Assembly: GCF_018139565.1 (NCBI RefSeq)
Contig: NZ_JAGSPK010000001.1
Location: forward strand, 434,001-498,000
DNA from: Cognatundibacterium rivi
GTDB lineage: Bacteria > Pseudomonadota > Gammaproteobacteria > Burkholderiales > Burkholderiaceae_D
DNA: 64,000 bases
Direction of reading: 5' to 3'
Shown here: positions 1 through 9,191 of the stretch, piece after piece
Layout of the letters: every line of letters begins with the position of its first letter
Position numbering within the stretch: the stretch's first letter is position 1
Program-made: the position numbers and the translations under genes
The notes under the pieces: model-generated
What the model saw: only the letters and a program-made list of their open reading frames with translations
The model's database searches: none
What the model was told of the DNA's origin: nothing

Positions 1-1285
1 TCGTGTAGCCAGTGTACGGATGTTCGCTCATCAATAGAAACTCAGCATCACTCAGGCGCTTCGGTTTGGTCAGAATTTCAATCGGAATTGCAATTTTTCC
101 TATGTCATGCACGACTGCTGCCATTTGCAGTGCTTGCAAACGATCGCTACTCCAGCCCAGCCGCTGCGCAATGCCACAGGCAATCACAGAGACCCTGTCC
201 TGATGACCTGACGTATACGGGTCACGATTTTCCATTGTTTTTGCCATCGCACGGATTGCCGCGCCCAGGGCATTCGACAAGTTCAACTGTGCTGCTTCAC
301 GCTGCTGTCGTTCGCTATCGATGACGGCATTCTGAGCAAATTTATTCAGACCGTGCGCAATTTCTCCCGCCAGATGCTCGAATAATTCCAGCATGGTTTT
401 ACCGAAGGTTTCAGGTTCTGATGAGTAAACCGTTAAGGCACCATGTTGATCGTGTTGATACTTAAATGGAACGGCAACGCTGGCACGAATGTTTTCCTGC
501 TTTGCTTTTTTACTCCATGGTGTAAAGCCTGGACTGGTTTCAGCATCTTTCATCATCTGGGTAAGTCCACTTCGTATCGCCAGCCCGGTCGGGCCTTGTC
601 CCCACGGACTGTTTTCTGCCCAACTGACCGACAAATCAGTCAGATAGTTTTTGCTGCAACCGGATCCGGCTGCAATACGCACACGTTTGTCTGCTGTGTT
701 TTCGGCGATACCAACCCAGGCAAGAACGTAGCGATGTTCGTGCGTTAAGGCTTCGCATACCAACTGCATTAATTCTTCTGCTGAACTCGCCTGGGACAGT
801 GCCAGCGCGGCGCTGGCATACGCTGATAATTCCCACTTTTTTGCCGCCAGTTCGCATTCTGTATCAGCGATGGTTTGCAGATTTCTGAAACTGCCTATCA
901 GCTGGTAACTACCCTGGTTTTCAAACGTCGTTGCCAGTGAGACTTCCACTGGTATCAGTTGCATCGTTTTTGTCTGTATATATAGATCTTTGAGAACAGC
1001 AGGTGTTGATACAGTGAGCAGTGTCGTGCGCAGGGAACTGCGCTCGTTTTCTGGAAACAACAACTGATATGACATGCCTATTAATTCTGCCCGATCATAT
1101 CCGGTCAGTAATTCACTTGCCCGGTTCACATCAAGCAACTGACCAGAAGCCATATCTATTGCAAACAGGGGAAACATTGAGTGATTCCAGGCCATCGTAT
1201 GTAAGTCTTCATTATTTGCCGCATTTTTTACATCGGCCAAAGAGATGTCCATATTTGAATAATCACTAATTTTATTGAATAACAT
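1..1285 (-). CDS. PAS-GAF-HD-GYP signalling protein (C-terminus off window)
   Basis: The minus-strand frame stays open from an ATG at 1285 to the window edge (428 codons), so the C-terminus is missing. In order I read a PAS-like segment (about residues 30-140, with LFAIDMASGQLLDVNRAS), a GAF-like segment (about 160-320) and the start of an HD-GYP domain (from about 350). The HD pair is at about residues 393-394 in VVHDIGKIAIP, followed by the conserved segment ending HPYTGY. The GYP loop itself would lie outside the window. HD-GYP proteins usually hydrolyse cyclic di-GMP, with PAS and GAF domains as sensors. No membrane segment is visible, so it is probably cytosolic. An in-frame stop lies just upstream of 1285 and no other ATG fits. 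The ribosome-binding site is weak. The domain reading is firm; the ligand is unknown. Confidence 0.85.
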   Translation of the reverse strand, partial: MLFNKISDYSNMDISLADVKNAANNEDLHTMAWNHSMFPLFAIDMASGQLLDVNRASELLTGYDRAELIGMSYQLLFPENERSSLRTTLLTVSTPAVLKDLYIQTKTMQLIPVEVSLATTFENQGSYQLIGSFRNLQTIADTECELAAKKWELSAYASAALALSQASSAEELMQLVCEALTHEHRYVLAWVGIAENTADKRVRIAAGSGCSKNYLTDLSVSWAENSPWGQGPTGLAIRSGLTQMMKDAETSPGFTPWSKKAKQENIRASVAVPFKYQHDQHGALTVYSSEPETFGKTMLELFEHLAGEIAHGLNKFAQNAVIDSERQQREAAQLNLSNALGAAIRAMAKTMENRDPYTSGHQDRVSVIACGIAQRLGWSSDRLQALQMAAVVHDIGKIAIPIEILTKPKRLSDAEFLLMSEHPYTGYT

Positions 1286-1497
1286 GCAGAGCTTTGTGAC
1301 CGATATCCGTTATCTGATCCCGAAAGGAGATGGATATAACGCGTCACACAGGGGTGTCCGCATTGTAATAGATATGGCGGTAATTAACTAAATCCGCGGG
1401 ATGACAATTATTGTTAACGATGATTCCGGGGCAGGCGAATGTCTGCTGAAACAGCGGCGGTAGTGAGCACCATGAGTGTGCAGAAATGATCAAATAT

Positions 1498-1530
1498 AAA
1501 AAAAGCCCGCAGTCATAAGAGTGCGGGCTG
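1498..1530 (-). terminator. Rho-independent terminator of the metalloprotease gene
   Basis: An 8-bp stem (AGCCCGCA at 1504-1511 with TGCGGGCT at 1522-1529) is followed on the minus strand by a run of T. It lies directly beyond the stop codon of the minus-strand metalloprotease gene. Confidence 0.85.
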
Positions 1531-1536
1531 TTCTGG

Positions 1537-4182
1537 TTAGTGTTGAGTTCGTCGTATTGAATCTAAGTGTTTCGGCAACAGATTCGGATCTTCGTAGACC
1601 AGATTTCGTGGCCTGTCGCTCATCGTATCTTTACGGACAATTTCTTTGACCGGCTGCATTGTCGGCAATACTGCACCGGAATTCACACCTTGGAAAGTAC
1701 GCGCTAATGGCAACACCAGATTATCCCAGTCGTTGTAATCCTTGAGCACTCTCAGGCTTGTCGTTGTATCGGGATTGTGGATGTTGTACGCAAATGTGCC
1801 GCTCGTCTGGCTATTGCTGTTGTCCCAATCCGCATAAGCGCCAGCAACTGCGCCACGGCCGATATTCAGAGATTCGTTCAGGTTATTTTCATCCAGATCG
1901 ATACTGCTGCCGTTCGAATAATCCATGATAAAGCTGTTACCGCAAGGCGAATTATCGATATTGCAGATGTTCAGACCACTAGCCTTGGCGTAGGTTTTGT
2001 TGGTCAGATAAAAACGGTTGGCTGCCTGAGTACTACTTGGGTTTGCGCTTAAGCCTGGGAAACTATACATGTAGTTCATGATGCTGTAATAGTTGGGCTT
2101 GTAATTGTTGCTTTCATTGCCGCCATGTGAAAGGCCCAGGTTATGACCAAACTCATGCATCAGCGTTGCAGCTTGGGCATTAATCAGATAGGTGACTTGT
2201 GTGCCGGCAGTGGTTTTGAAGCCGCAATTCCCTAATGTGATAATAAAATCATTGCCATTGACTTCACCCAGGCCGCTGGAACCGCAACTGCCATCTACTT
2301 GCTGAGACTGACCCATAATGACGTAATGGAAAATCAGCTTACGGCGTACATCAAGGTTAGCCCGTTTTACATCGTACAGATTGGTACAGCCTGAGGTCGT
2401 GACCTTGTCATATTCCATTACCAGACACGGTGTGTAAGGTACGGATTTACCACCACCGAGGTTGAATGCTCCCGGATTGATGGTCGCGGAGAATAAATTA
2501 CCTGCATCGATATGCAAGGCAATTTTTTTCCTGCCGGCACTGTAGACTTTATTGGCAAAAGTATCGACCAGTTTTTGCGCTGCTTCCGGGCGCAGAATGA
2601 TGCCAGGATCATTGCTGTTCATACTGTCAATTTGCATGAACACATCACGTTGACCCGGGCGAGCACCCATGGCGTAGAGATCCAGCCCGGCAAAAGTTTT
2701 ACCATTGATTTTTGCACTGTCAGGAATGCCGTCGCCATCAGAGTCAACCACGCCGACACCGACATCATTCGGGCCTGCTGGAGTAGCAAAGTTCACCGAA
2801 GACCAGTCCGAGCCGGTATTGGTATCCGTCATTCCGGACGCAGCAAGGCGGACAATAGAGTAGCCATACTGGTTCTTATCAAAAGGAAGCGCTGGTGCAT
2901 TGGCGCCTGTCCACGCGCTGGCAGTTGTTGGACTAGCATTGTTGTTACCAAAACGAACGACATCAGCGGTCTGACCACCTTTGATCAGCTCCAGGAAGCC
3001 AGAAGATGTCCAGAAAGGTTTTTGTGCGCTGTTGCCAACATAGACAATCTGTTTGCTATCGACCGGGTTATCCACGGTTCTGCTTGAGACTACCAGATAC
3101 GATTTTGGTGGAATAGTAACTGACGGCATTGGGAAAGTCGTCGGCGTTGAATAAATCGATCCCTGATCCAGATAGGTGCTACGCAATGTATAGTCGGCCA
3201 GATTAATACTAGTAGTTGCATTCGGGTTATAGACTTCGAACCATGTGGAACCGTTACTGTAATAGTCGGAAGAGACTTCAGAAATCAGCAGATTTTTTGC
3301 TGTTTCCGCTGCGACAGGCTCTGTGTTAAAGACAAAACGCTGCACATTGATTTTGTTGCCATTTGTGAGTGTCATGACGCCAGTGGTATTGCTGGTCATC
3401 TCGAAGCTGACCACGCCCGGGCCGTTTGGCGAGAGTGATGCTGCCTTATAGCCACCAAACATGGATTGACCGTTAGAGTAAGATTCCAGAGCGCCACTGA
3501 TCAGATTCGGCGCCAGTAATTTTGCGCTGCTGACATACCATGTAGGTAAGCCATTGTCCTGGTACATGAAACTGCCAATGAATGCTTGTGCTCCTTGTGC
3601 TTCGATAAAGAAACCACGACCGCTTTCATCAGGATTCCACCACCAGCCACTCTGAAACTGGTCAGTAGACGGCTGGAATGCGGTCGGTGTTGAAATCGGA
3701 AAAGCCTGAAGCGCGATCACCGTTGTCGCATTGCTGCCAGAACTGGTGACGCTTAACTGGCCGGTTGTGCTGCTGTCGAAAGAGGCGGTTGCCGTTGCGT
3801 AGGTCGTCGGTTGCGCTTGTTTATAAGTGCCCAGCAGCGACTGACCACCGGTATAGCGCAGGAAATCGCCACGGTAACTACCATCAGCCTGTTGATTCAT
3901 GGTGCTGACATACCAGGTTGATTCCCCCGTTGTTTCATACATGAAACCGGCAACGAACAACTGGCTACCCTGACGTTCAATCGCAAAACCCCGGCCACCT
4001 TCCGCCGGATTCCAGAACCATCCGGTTCTGGGTTGAACATAGTTTGCAGCCATCGCTTGCACGGAATTTCCGGCGGCGTTGTTGCTTTTGGTTGAACTTG
4101 TGTCCGGCGTACTGCCGCCACAAGCAGCCAGCGTGGCGATCAGCACGCTGCACACGAAAGACTTAAGTAAATGACTGAGCAT
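1537..4182 (-). CDS. Lipoprotein metalloprotease with lamin-tail domain and two N-terminal repeats
   Basis: The frame extends up to 4251, but I choose the ATG at 4182 because it begins a lipoprotein signal peptide (MLSHLLKSFVCSVLIATLAAC) with lipobox LAAC and Cys at residue 21. That gives 881 residues. Next come two tandem modules of about 115 residues, each opening with GWFWNP or GWWWNP and containing a GRGFxIExQG core and TWYVS. A lamin-tail-like domain (NLLISEVSSDYY) follows, then an acidic calcium-binding-like stretch (DSDGDGIPDS). The catalytic region has HEFGHNLGLSHGG and a Met-turn SIMNYMY about 25 residues later, the metzincin zinc site. It is probably an outer-membrane or surface protease. 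The fold assignment rests on motifs; the substrate is unknown. No neighbour shares its function. Confidence 0.8.
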   Translation of the reverse strand: MLSHLLKSFVCSVLIATLAACGGSTPDTSSTKSNNAAGNSVQAMAANYVQPRTGWFWNPAEGGRGFAIERQGSQLFVAGFMYETTGESTWYVSTMNQQADGSYRGDFLRYTGGQSLLGTYKQAQPTTYATATASFDSSTTGQLSVTSSGSNATTVIALQAFPISTPTAFQPSTDQFQSGWWWNPDESGRGFFIEAQGAQAFIGSFMYQDNGLPTWYVSSAKLLAPNLISGALESYSNGQSMFGGYKAASLSPNGPGVVSFEMTSNTTGVMTLTNGNKINVQRFVFNTEPVAAETAKNLLISEVSSDYYSNGSTWFEVYNPNATTSINLADYTLRSTYLDQGSIYSTPTTFPMPSVTIPPKSYLVVSSRTVDNPVDSKQIVYVGNSAQKPFWTSSGFLELIKGGQTADVVRFGNNNASPTTASAWTGANAPALPFDKNQYGYSIVRLAASGMTDTNTGSDWSSVNFATPAGPNDVGVGVVDSDGDGIPDSAKINGKTFAGLDLYAMGARPGQRDVFMQIDSMNSNDPGIILRPEAAQKLVDTFANKVYSAGRKKIALHIDAGNLFSATINPGAFNLGGGKSVPYTPCLVMEYDKVTTSGCTNLYDVKRANLDVRRKLIFHYVIMGQSQQVDGSCGSSGLGEVNGNDFIITLGNCGFKTTAGTQVTYLINAQAATLMHEFGHNLGLSHGGNESNNYKPNYYSIMNYMYSFPGLSANPSSTQAANRFYLTNKTYAKASGLNICNIDNSPCGNSFIMDYSNGSSIDLDENNLNESLNIGRGAVAGAYADWDNSNSQTSGTFAYNIHNPDTTTSLRVLKDYNDWDNLVLPLARTFQGVNSGAVLPTMQPVKEIVRKDTMSDRPRNLVYEDPNLLPKHLDSIRRTQH

Positions 4183-4251
4183 AATGTGTCTACTTTGATT
4201 TAAGAATAAGCTAAGTTCTGGTAGCGGATGTGATTTCGTACTCTGATCCAC

Positions 4252-4642
4252 GCTTGAATCTTAGTTTTTACAAAAAAGGGTGTTACGGGCAGAAACAGAG
4301 GAAGTATTGTTCAACATCTGTCTTTATTCAATCCCGAATTCAGTTGATACAAGGTATGAATTTTAAAGAAGTATGAATCTTTGCATGACCTTGACTCAGA
4401 TGAAGGAATTTTTACACATTTTACATTGTTGAGATCAAAAAAGTTGCATATTGATAATAACCGCAGATATTTCAGATGCTGCGAACTTTATTGTGTTTTT
4501 TTATACACAAAAACGGTGTTCTTTGCCTGATAGCTCAAATGAAAGAATAGATAAATTCAACGCGATCTGGCACCCAAATCCGGCATTGTATGAACGATCC
4601 TGCGTCATGGCATAGAATCATGCCCTCAGCTCAGGAAAGTAT
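4252..4642. other. Intergenic region between divergent genes
   Basis: About 390 bp, rich in A and T, separates the divergent metalloprotease and nicotinamidase-like genes and should hold both promoters. A small inverted repeat (TGTGT, T-rich loop, ACACA) lies near 4493-4510. I see no gene and no convincing promoter hexamers. Confidence 0.5.
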
Positions 4643-5512
4643 ATGAAACGCAATCTGCATCTCCTCCTCATTGACCCGCAAAATGATTTTTGTGATGTTC
4701 CCGCCGATTATCTGACGATCGATCCTGTCAGCCGACGAAGCCTCACTCCCGCTTTACCTGTGGCGGGGGCGCATGCCGATATGTTGCGAATTGCAGAGCT
4801 CATAGAACGTGCTGGTGCAGGTTTGTCTGACATCAGTATCACACTGGATTCCCATCATAGGTATGACATCGCACATCCGCCTTTCTGGATGGATGCCAGC
4901 GGAAACGCGATTGCACCGTTTACCGTGATTTCCGCGCAGGATGTCAGGGCCGGGCGCTATCTGCCACGGCAATCGCAATCACTGCCACGCACACTCGCGT
5001 ATCTGGAAAGTCTGGAAACAAACGGGCGGTATCAACTGATGGTGTGGCCGGTGCATTGCGAAATCGGTAGCTGGGGACATAATGTTCATGCGGATGTGCG
5101 AACAGCTTATGGTCGTTGGGAAGAGACGGGCAGTCGCGTTGCGATGAAGCTGATCAAAGGCAGCAATCCCTGGACTGAACATTATTCCGCGGTGATGGCA
5201 GAAGTTCCGGACCCGCAAGACCCTGCAACCCAGCTGAACCGCAGCTTTATCGACAGGCTGGCCAGTGCTGATCAGATCTATATTGCGGGTGAGGCGGGCA
5301 GCCACTGCGTCAAAGCGACGACAGAACACATCGTTGAACACTTTGACCCAACGCAGTTATCAAAGCTGGTATTGCTGAGTGACTGCATCAGCCCGGTAGC
5401 AGGGTTTGAGGCGCAATATGCCGGTTTCCTTCACGATATGCAGCAACGCGGTGTGCAGATTGCCACCGCAGCCGATGTATTGTCCGATTTAATCGCGAAT
5501 CAGGCGCGCTGA
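4643..5512 (+). CDS. Isochorismatase-family cysteine hydrolase, probable nicotinamidase
   Basis: A 289-residue protein of the isochorismatase/nicotinamidase superfamily. The expected catalytic triad is visible: Asp11 in LLIDPQNDF, a Lys near 172 in KLIKGSN, and Cys222 in GEAGSHCVKATTEH. HCEIGSWGHNV is a further conserved stretch. Nicotinamidase turns nicotinamide into nicotinate, and the next gene makes the enzyme that uses nicotinate, which supports this role. At 289 residues it is longer than E. coli PncA (about 210). It starts a plus-strand run with pncB and the NadM-Nudix gene. The specificity is inferred from context; another amide substrate is possible. Confidence 0.8.
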   Translation: MKRNLHLLLIDPQNDFCDVPADYLTIDPVSRRSLTPALPVAGAHADMLRIAELIERAGAGLSDISITLDSHHRYDIAHPPFWMDASGNAIAPFTVISAQDVRAGRYLPRQSQSLPRTLAYLESLETNGRYQLMVWPVHCEIGSWGHNVHADVRTAYGRWEETGSRVAMKLIKGSNPWTEHYSAVMAEVPDPQDPATQLNRSFIDRLASADQIYIAGEAGSHCVKATTEHIVEHFDPTQLSKLVLLSDCISPVAGFEAQYAGFLHDMQQRGVQIATAADVLSDLIANQAR

Positions 5513-5520
5513 ATGTCATT

Positions 5521-5539
5521 CACCAGCATCATGCTGGTG
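5521..5539. repeat. Perfect 9-bp inverted repeat in the hydrolase-pncB gap
   Basis: CACCAGCAT and ATGCTGGTG flank a single central C, giving a near-perfect 19-bp palindrome. It lies between the hydrolase stop (5512) and the chosen pncB start (5567), in a gap of only 54 bp. It could be an operator or an RNA element; no T run follows it, so it is not an ordinary terminator. Confidence 0.55.
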
Positions 5540-5566
5540 TCGATCAATTACTGTAAAGAACTTCAA

Positions 5567-6757
5567 ATGAAGCCAGTTGTACAAAGCTTGCTGGAAACCG
5601 ATTTATATAAATTCACGATGTGGCAGGCTTTGCTGCACAGTCATCCGAATACGCAGACCGAATACGCGTTTGTGTGCAGAAACACGCCAATTTATCCGTT
5701 GGCGGAATTAAAAGACGATGTTGAGCGTGAGCTTGATCATTTGTGTTCATTACAGTTCACCGAAGATGAACTCGATTATTTACGGTCCTTACGCTTCATC
5801 AAAAGTGACTTTACCGATTTTCTGGCTCTGTTTCATTTTCAGCGCAAGTTCATCAAAGTCAGTACCAATGGCGAGCAGCTGGAGATTGTCGCCACAGGTC
5901 CGCAGGTACATGTTTCGGCTTTCGAGATTTTTGTGCTGCACATCGTCAATGAATTGTACTTCCGCCGTTTGCAAACCGATGCAACGTTGCCGGAAGCAAG
6001 GCGGCGACTGGCTGCAAAGCTTTCACAATTACAGGCGTTTGCGCAGGAACCAAAAAAATTCCATCCTTTTGAGTTTTCTGATTTTGGCGTGCGCCGCCGT
6101 TTTTCCGGAGCCTGGCATGATGAAGTCATCACTACGCTGGCGCGCGAAGTACCGGAATTTTTCAAAGGCACATCGAACGTCTATCTGGCTAAAAAACATC
6201 ACCTCGTACCGATGGGAACGATGGCGCATGAATACTTGCAGTCGTATCAGTCTTTTGGTGTGCGCTTGCGCGATTTTCAGAAAGCGGCGCTGGAAGACTG
6301 GGTGCAGGAGTATCGCGGCGATCTCGGTATTGCATTAACCGATGTCGTTGGTATGGATGCTTTTCTTGCTGACTTTGATCTGTATTTCGCCAAGTTGTTT
6401 GATGGTTTGCGGCATGATTCCGGCGACCCTATAGTTTGGGGAGAAAAGGCTTTGGCGCATTACGCGAAACTCAGAATCGATGGTAAAACCAAGCGTCTGG
6501 TGTTTTCCGACGCACTCGATTTTGATACGGCGTTCAGAATTTACCGCCACTTTGCTGATCGTACGATGCCTGCCTTTGGCATCGGTACCAACCTGACCAA
6601 CGATACAGGAATCCCACCGTTGAATATCGTCATGAAGCTCATGTCATGCAATGGTCAGCCAGTTGCCAAGTTATCGGATTCCGCCGGTAAAACGCTCTGC
6701 ACAGACGAGACCTTTCTGGCTTACCTGCGGCAGGTATTTCATCATCCTGCAATCTGA
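5567..6757 (+). CDS. pncB: Nicotinate phosphoribosyltransferase
   Basis: PncB joins nicotinate to PRPP, using ATP, to make nicotinate mononucleotide in the Preiss-Handler route to NAD. The start at 5567 gives 396 residues beginning [20 protein letters not shown], the family's usual N-terminus and close to the 400 residues of E. coli PncB. The upstream start at 5513 would add 18 residues encoded by the palindrome and is less likely. His221 in GTMAHEYLQ matches the phosphorylated histidine of E. coli (His219). [10 protein letters not shown] and the GIGTNLTND phosphate-binding segment are also present. It lies between the nicotinamidase-like gene and the NadM-Nudix gene, probably in one transcript. 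Confidence 0.93.
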   Translation: MKPVVQSLLETDLYKFTMWQALLHSHPNTQTEYAFVCRNTPIYPLAELKDDVERELDHLCSLQFTEDELDYLRSLRFIKSDFTDFLALFHFQRKFIKVSTNGEQLEIVATGPQVHVSAFEIFVLHIVNELYFRRLQTDATLPEARRRLAAKLSQLQAFAQEPKKFHPFEFSDFGVRRRFSGAWHDEVITTLAREVPEFFKGTSNVYLAKKHHLVPMGTMAHEYLQSYQSFGVRLRDFQKAALEDWVQEYRGDLGIALTDVVGMDAFLADFDLYFAKLFDGLRHDSGDPIVWGEKALAHYAKLRIDGKTKRLVFSDALDFDTAFRIYRHFADRTMPAFGIGTNLTNDTGIPPLNIVMKLMSCNGQPVAKLSDSAGKTLCTDETFLAYLRQVFHHPAI

Positions 6758-6767
6758 GGATGTCACT

Positions 6768-7820
6768 ATGCATCATATTGACGTTGCTGTCCTGATTGGA
6801 CGTTTTCAGCCATTCCATCAAGGTCATGCCAGTTTATTGACGCTTGCGCTGTCGAACGCGGACAAGGTGATCGTTGTGCTCGGCTCGGCGTTTTGCGCCA
6901 GAAGTGTCAGGAACCCGTTCACCTGGCAAGAACGGGCGGCGATGATCAGTGCAAGTTTGTCTGAGGCCGATCAGGCGCGTGTCAGTTTTATTCCGGTGCG
7001 TGATTACTACGATGATCTGCGCTGGGCCAATGCCGTGCAGAACAAGCTTGCGCAAGCCATTGCCGGGCGGGGTGATGCGGCTTTGCAGATCGCGCTGATC
7101 GGCTATGTAAAAGATGCATCCAGCTATTATTTGCAGCACTTCCCACAATGGCAATGGATAGAGGCAGAGCGGGTTGTCGCAACAGACGCGACGCAGATAC
7201 GGCAGCACTTGTTTGCAGCGGAAGATATACCGGCGACCTTGGATGCGGTAGCAGCGTTCCTGCCCTTGTCTGTACTACGTTTTATCCGTGAGTGGGTGTT
7301 GACACCTGACTACGCTGGGCTGCGGCAAGAGCACTGGCAACTGCAGAAGTACCAGGATGTCTGGAAAGCCGCGCCGTATCCGCCGGTATTTTGTACCGTG
7401 GATGCCGTGGTGAAAGTTGCCGACCATATTTTATTGGTGCAACGCGGAGGGTTTCCGGGCAAAGGTTTATGGGCCTTACCGGGTGGTTTCCTTGATCAGC
7501 AGGAACTTTTACTGCAAGGTGCGATCCGAGAATTAATCGAAGAGACGAATCTTGCGGTATCCGAACCGGAGCTCGAAAAGGCGCTGGTTGATGTCAGGGT
7601 ATTTGATCACCCGGCCCGCAGTCAGCGCGGACGCACGATTACGCATGCGCATTTCTTTGATCTGCCATCGACAACATTGCCCGGGATTGTTGCTGCCGAC
7701 GATGCTGCGCGGGCGGCATGGTTTCCGGTGAGCGCATTGTGTGCAATGGAAGAGCAGTTTTTTGATGATCATTTCCATATTCTTGATCAATTTTTACAAC
7801 TGATCTCGGCAGGAAATTAA
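6768..7820 (+). CDS. Bifunctional NMN adenylyltransferase / Nudix hydrolase
   Basis: A 350-residue fusion. The N-terminal half is a NadM-type nucleotidyltransferase with GRFQPFHQGH at residues 11-20 (the HxGH ATP site) and a SVRNPFTWQER segment typical of this family. The C-terminal half has a Nudix box from about residue 238, GGFLDQQELL continuing to RELIEE; an Asn stands where the box usually has its last Gly. Known relatives make NAD from NMN and hydrolyse ADP-ribose or related compounds. The ATG at 6768 follows a GAGGA site that overlaps the pncB stop, so translation is probably coupled. The frame continues upstream inside pncB, but that part is a shadow. Completes the salvage run. Confidence 0.9.
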   Translation: MHHIDVAVLIGRFQPFHQGHASLLTLALSNADKVIVVLGSAFCARSVRNPFTWQERAAMISASLSEADQARVSFIPVRDYYDDLRWANAVQNKLAQAIAGRGDAALQIALIGYVKDASSYYLQHFPQWQWIEAERVVATDATQIRQHLFAAEDIPATLDAVAAFLPLSVLRFIREWVLTPDYAGLRQEHWQLQKYQDVWKAAPYPPVFCTVDAVVKVADHILLVQRGGFPGKGLWALPGGFLDQQELLLQGAIRELIEETNLAVSEPELEKALVDVRVFDHPARSQRGRTITHAHFFDLPSTTLPGIVAADDAARAAWFPVSALCAMEEQFFDDHFHILDQFLQLISAGN

Positions 7821-7826
7821 TTGATG

Positions 7827-7849
7827 CGGGGCAGCTTGCCCTTTTTTTT
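7827..7849 (+). terminator. Short hairpin plus T run after the NadM-Nudix gene
   Basis: GGGCA and TGCCC form a tight 5-bp stem followed by eight T. It sits between the NadM-Nudix stop and the GTG of the next gene, only about 10 bp before that start. It may be a weak terminator or attenuator rather than a full stop. Confidence 0.6.
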
Positions 7850-7859
7850 AAGGTGAAAT

Positions 7860-9122
7860 GTGATTAAGATTTTTTCTCAACAAGGCTTTATCCGGGCGGT
7901 TTGCGCGGCATTGGTCATTGGTGTTACAGGCTGCGTACAACCGGTAAAGCAAACGCCGGTTTCTGCTGCGACTGCGCAGTCAGCACGGCCGCCGGTGATT
8001 CTGGTATCGATCGATGGCTTTAAGCCTGAATACCTGCAACGCGGCGTCACGCCGAATCTGAATGCCTTAATTGCAGACGGTGTGCGTGCAGAAAAGATGC
8101 TGCCCTCATTTCCTTCGATTACCTTTCCTAATCATTACACGCTGGTGACGGGCTTGCGGCCTGATCATCACGGTATTGTTGGCAATACGATGATAGATCC
8201 GGCAATTCCCGGTGTCCGTTTCAGTCTGGGTAACCGCGATGCCGTCATCGATCGTCGTTGGTGGGATCAGGCCGAGCCGGTCTGGGTGACCGCAGAAAAA
8301 AATGGTGTCCGTGCTGCCACTATGTTCTGGCCAGGCTCAGAAGCCGACATTCATGGCATACGGCCGACAGAGTGGCGCGTATTTGACGGTAATTTACCCC
8401 CAGAAAAACGCGTTGATACGCTGCTCGGCTGGATCAATCAGCCAGCAGAAAAAAGAGCGGGCTTTCTGACCTTGTATTTTGATGACGTGGATCATGCAGG
8501 CCATGAATTCGGGCCGGATGATCAGCACACCACAGACGCTGTTGCCAGCGTTGACGTGGCGATCGGCCGTCTGATGGCCGGTCTGCGCTCGCGTCAGGTG
8601 CATGCCAATATTGTAGTGGTGTCGGATCACGGGATGGCCGCCACCAGTGCAGAGCGGGTTATTTATCTGAATAAAATCCTGCCATCTTCGATTTTTAAGG
8701 TGGTGACAGCAGGAACCTACGCCGGCATTGAAGTCGCCCCCGGACAAGAGACGCTTGTACAGCAACAGCTGTTGAAAAAACATGAACATATGGAATGCTG
8801 GAAGAAAGCCGATATCCCTGCGCGCTACCACTTTGGCAGCAATGCCCGAGTGCCATCCATCGTTTGTCTGGCGGACGTAGGTTGGCTGATTTTTGGTGAG
8901 GAAAATATCAAAAACCGTACGAACGGCGGCGCGCATGGTTACGACAATACGGCACCGGAAATGGCGGCGACTTTCGTTGCCAATGGGCCAGCATTCAAAA
9001 AAAATACAGTGATTCCCGCGTTTGACAACGTTGATGTATATCCTTTGCTGATGAAGCTGATCGGCGTTCCCGCCTTACCTTCGGATGGAAGTGAAAAATC
9101 AACCGCAGCAGCGCTGAATTAA
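7860..9122 (+). CDS. Lipoprotein nucleotide pyrophosphatase/phosphodiesterase
   Basis: A 420-residue member of the alkaline phosphatase superfamily, NPP type. The GTG at 7860 follows AAGGTGAAAT. The signal peptide ends in lipobox VTGC, with Cys25, so the enzyme is a lipoprotein acting outside the cytoplasm. The metal and nucleophile residues are visible: Asp52 in VSIDGF, Thr88 in SITFPNHYTLVTG, FDDVDHAGHEFGP and VVSDHGMA. NPP enzymes cleave phosphodiester or pyrophosphate bonds of nucleotides such as ATP and NAD. Placed just after the NAD salvage genes, it could break external dinucleotides into salvageable pieces. That link is an inference, and a possible terminator separates them. Confidence 0.85.
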   Translation: MIKIFSQQGFIRAVCAALVIGVTGCVQPVKQTPVSAATAQSARPPVILVSIDGFKPEYLQRGVTPNLNALIADGVRAEKMLPSFPSITFPNHYTLVTGLRPDHHGIVGNTMIDPAIPGVRFSLGNRDAVIDRRWWDQAEPVWVTAEKNGVRAATMFWPGSEADIHGIRPTEWRVFDGNLPPEKRVDTLLGWINQPAEKRAGFLTLYFDDVDHAGHEFGPDDQHTTDAVASVDVAIGRLMAGLRSRQVHANIVVVSDHGMAATSAERVIYLNKILPSSIFKVVTAGTYAGIEVAPGQETLVQQQLLKKHEHMECWKKADIPARYHFGSNARVPSIVCLADVGWLIFGEENIKNRTNGGAHGYDNTAPEMAATFVANGPAFKKNTVIPAFDNVDVYPLLMKLIGVPALPSDGSEKSTAAALN

Positions 9123-9140
9123 GAGTTGATTACAGTGTTC

Positions 9141-9168
9141 CGGAGTGCGGTCATCTGACCGTGCTCCG
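9141..9168. terminator. Bidirectional terminator between convergent genes
   Basis: CGGAGTGCGGTCA and TGACCGTGCTCCG pair with two G-T wobbles around a 2-base loop, and TTTCTTTTT follows on the plus strand. It separates the convergent NPP and exonuclease genes. Confidence 0.75.
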
Positions 9169-9191
9169 TTTCTTTTTCACTTCCCGTTTTT

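Noticed and set aside
5513..5566. Longer N-terminus of pncB from ATG at 5513
   Set aside because: The extra residues are encoded by the palindrome, touch the upstream stop codon, and are not part of the usual family N-terminus.
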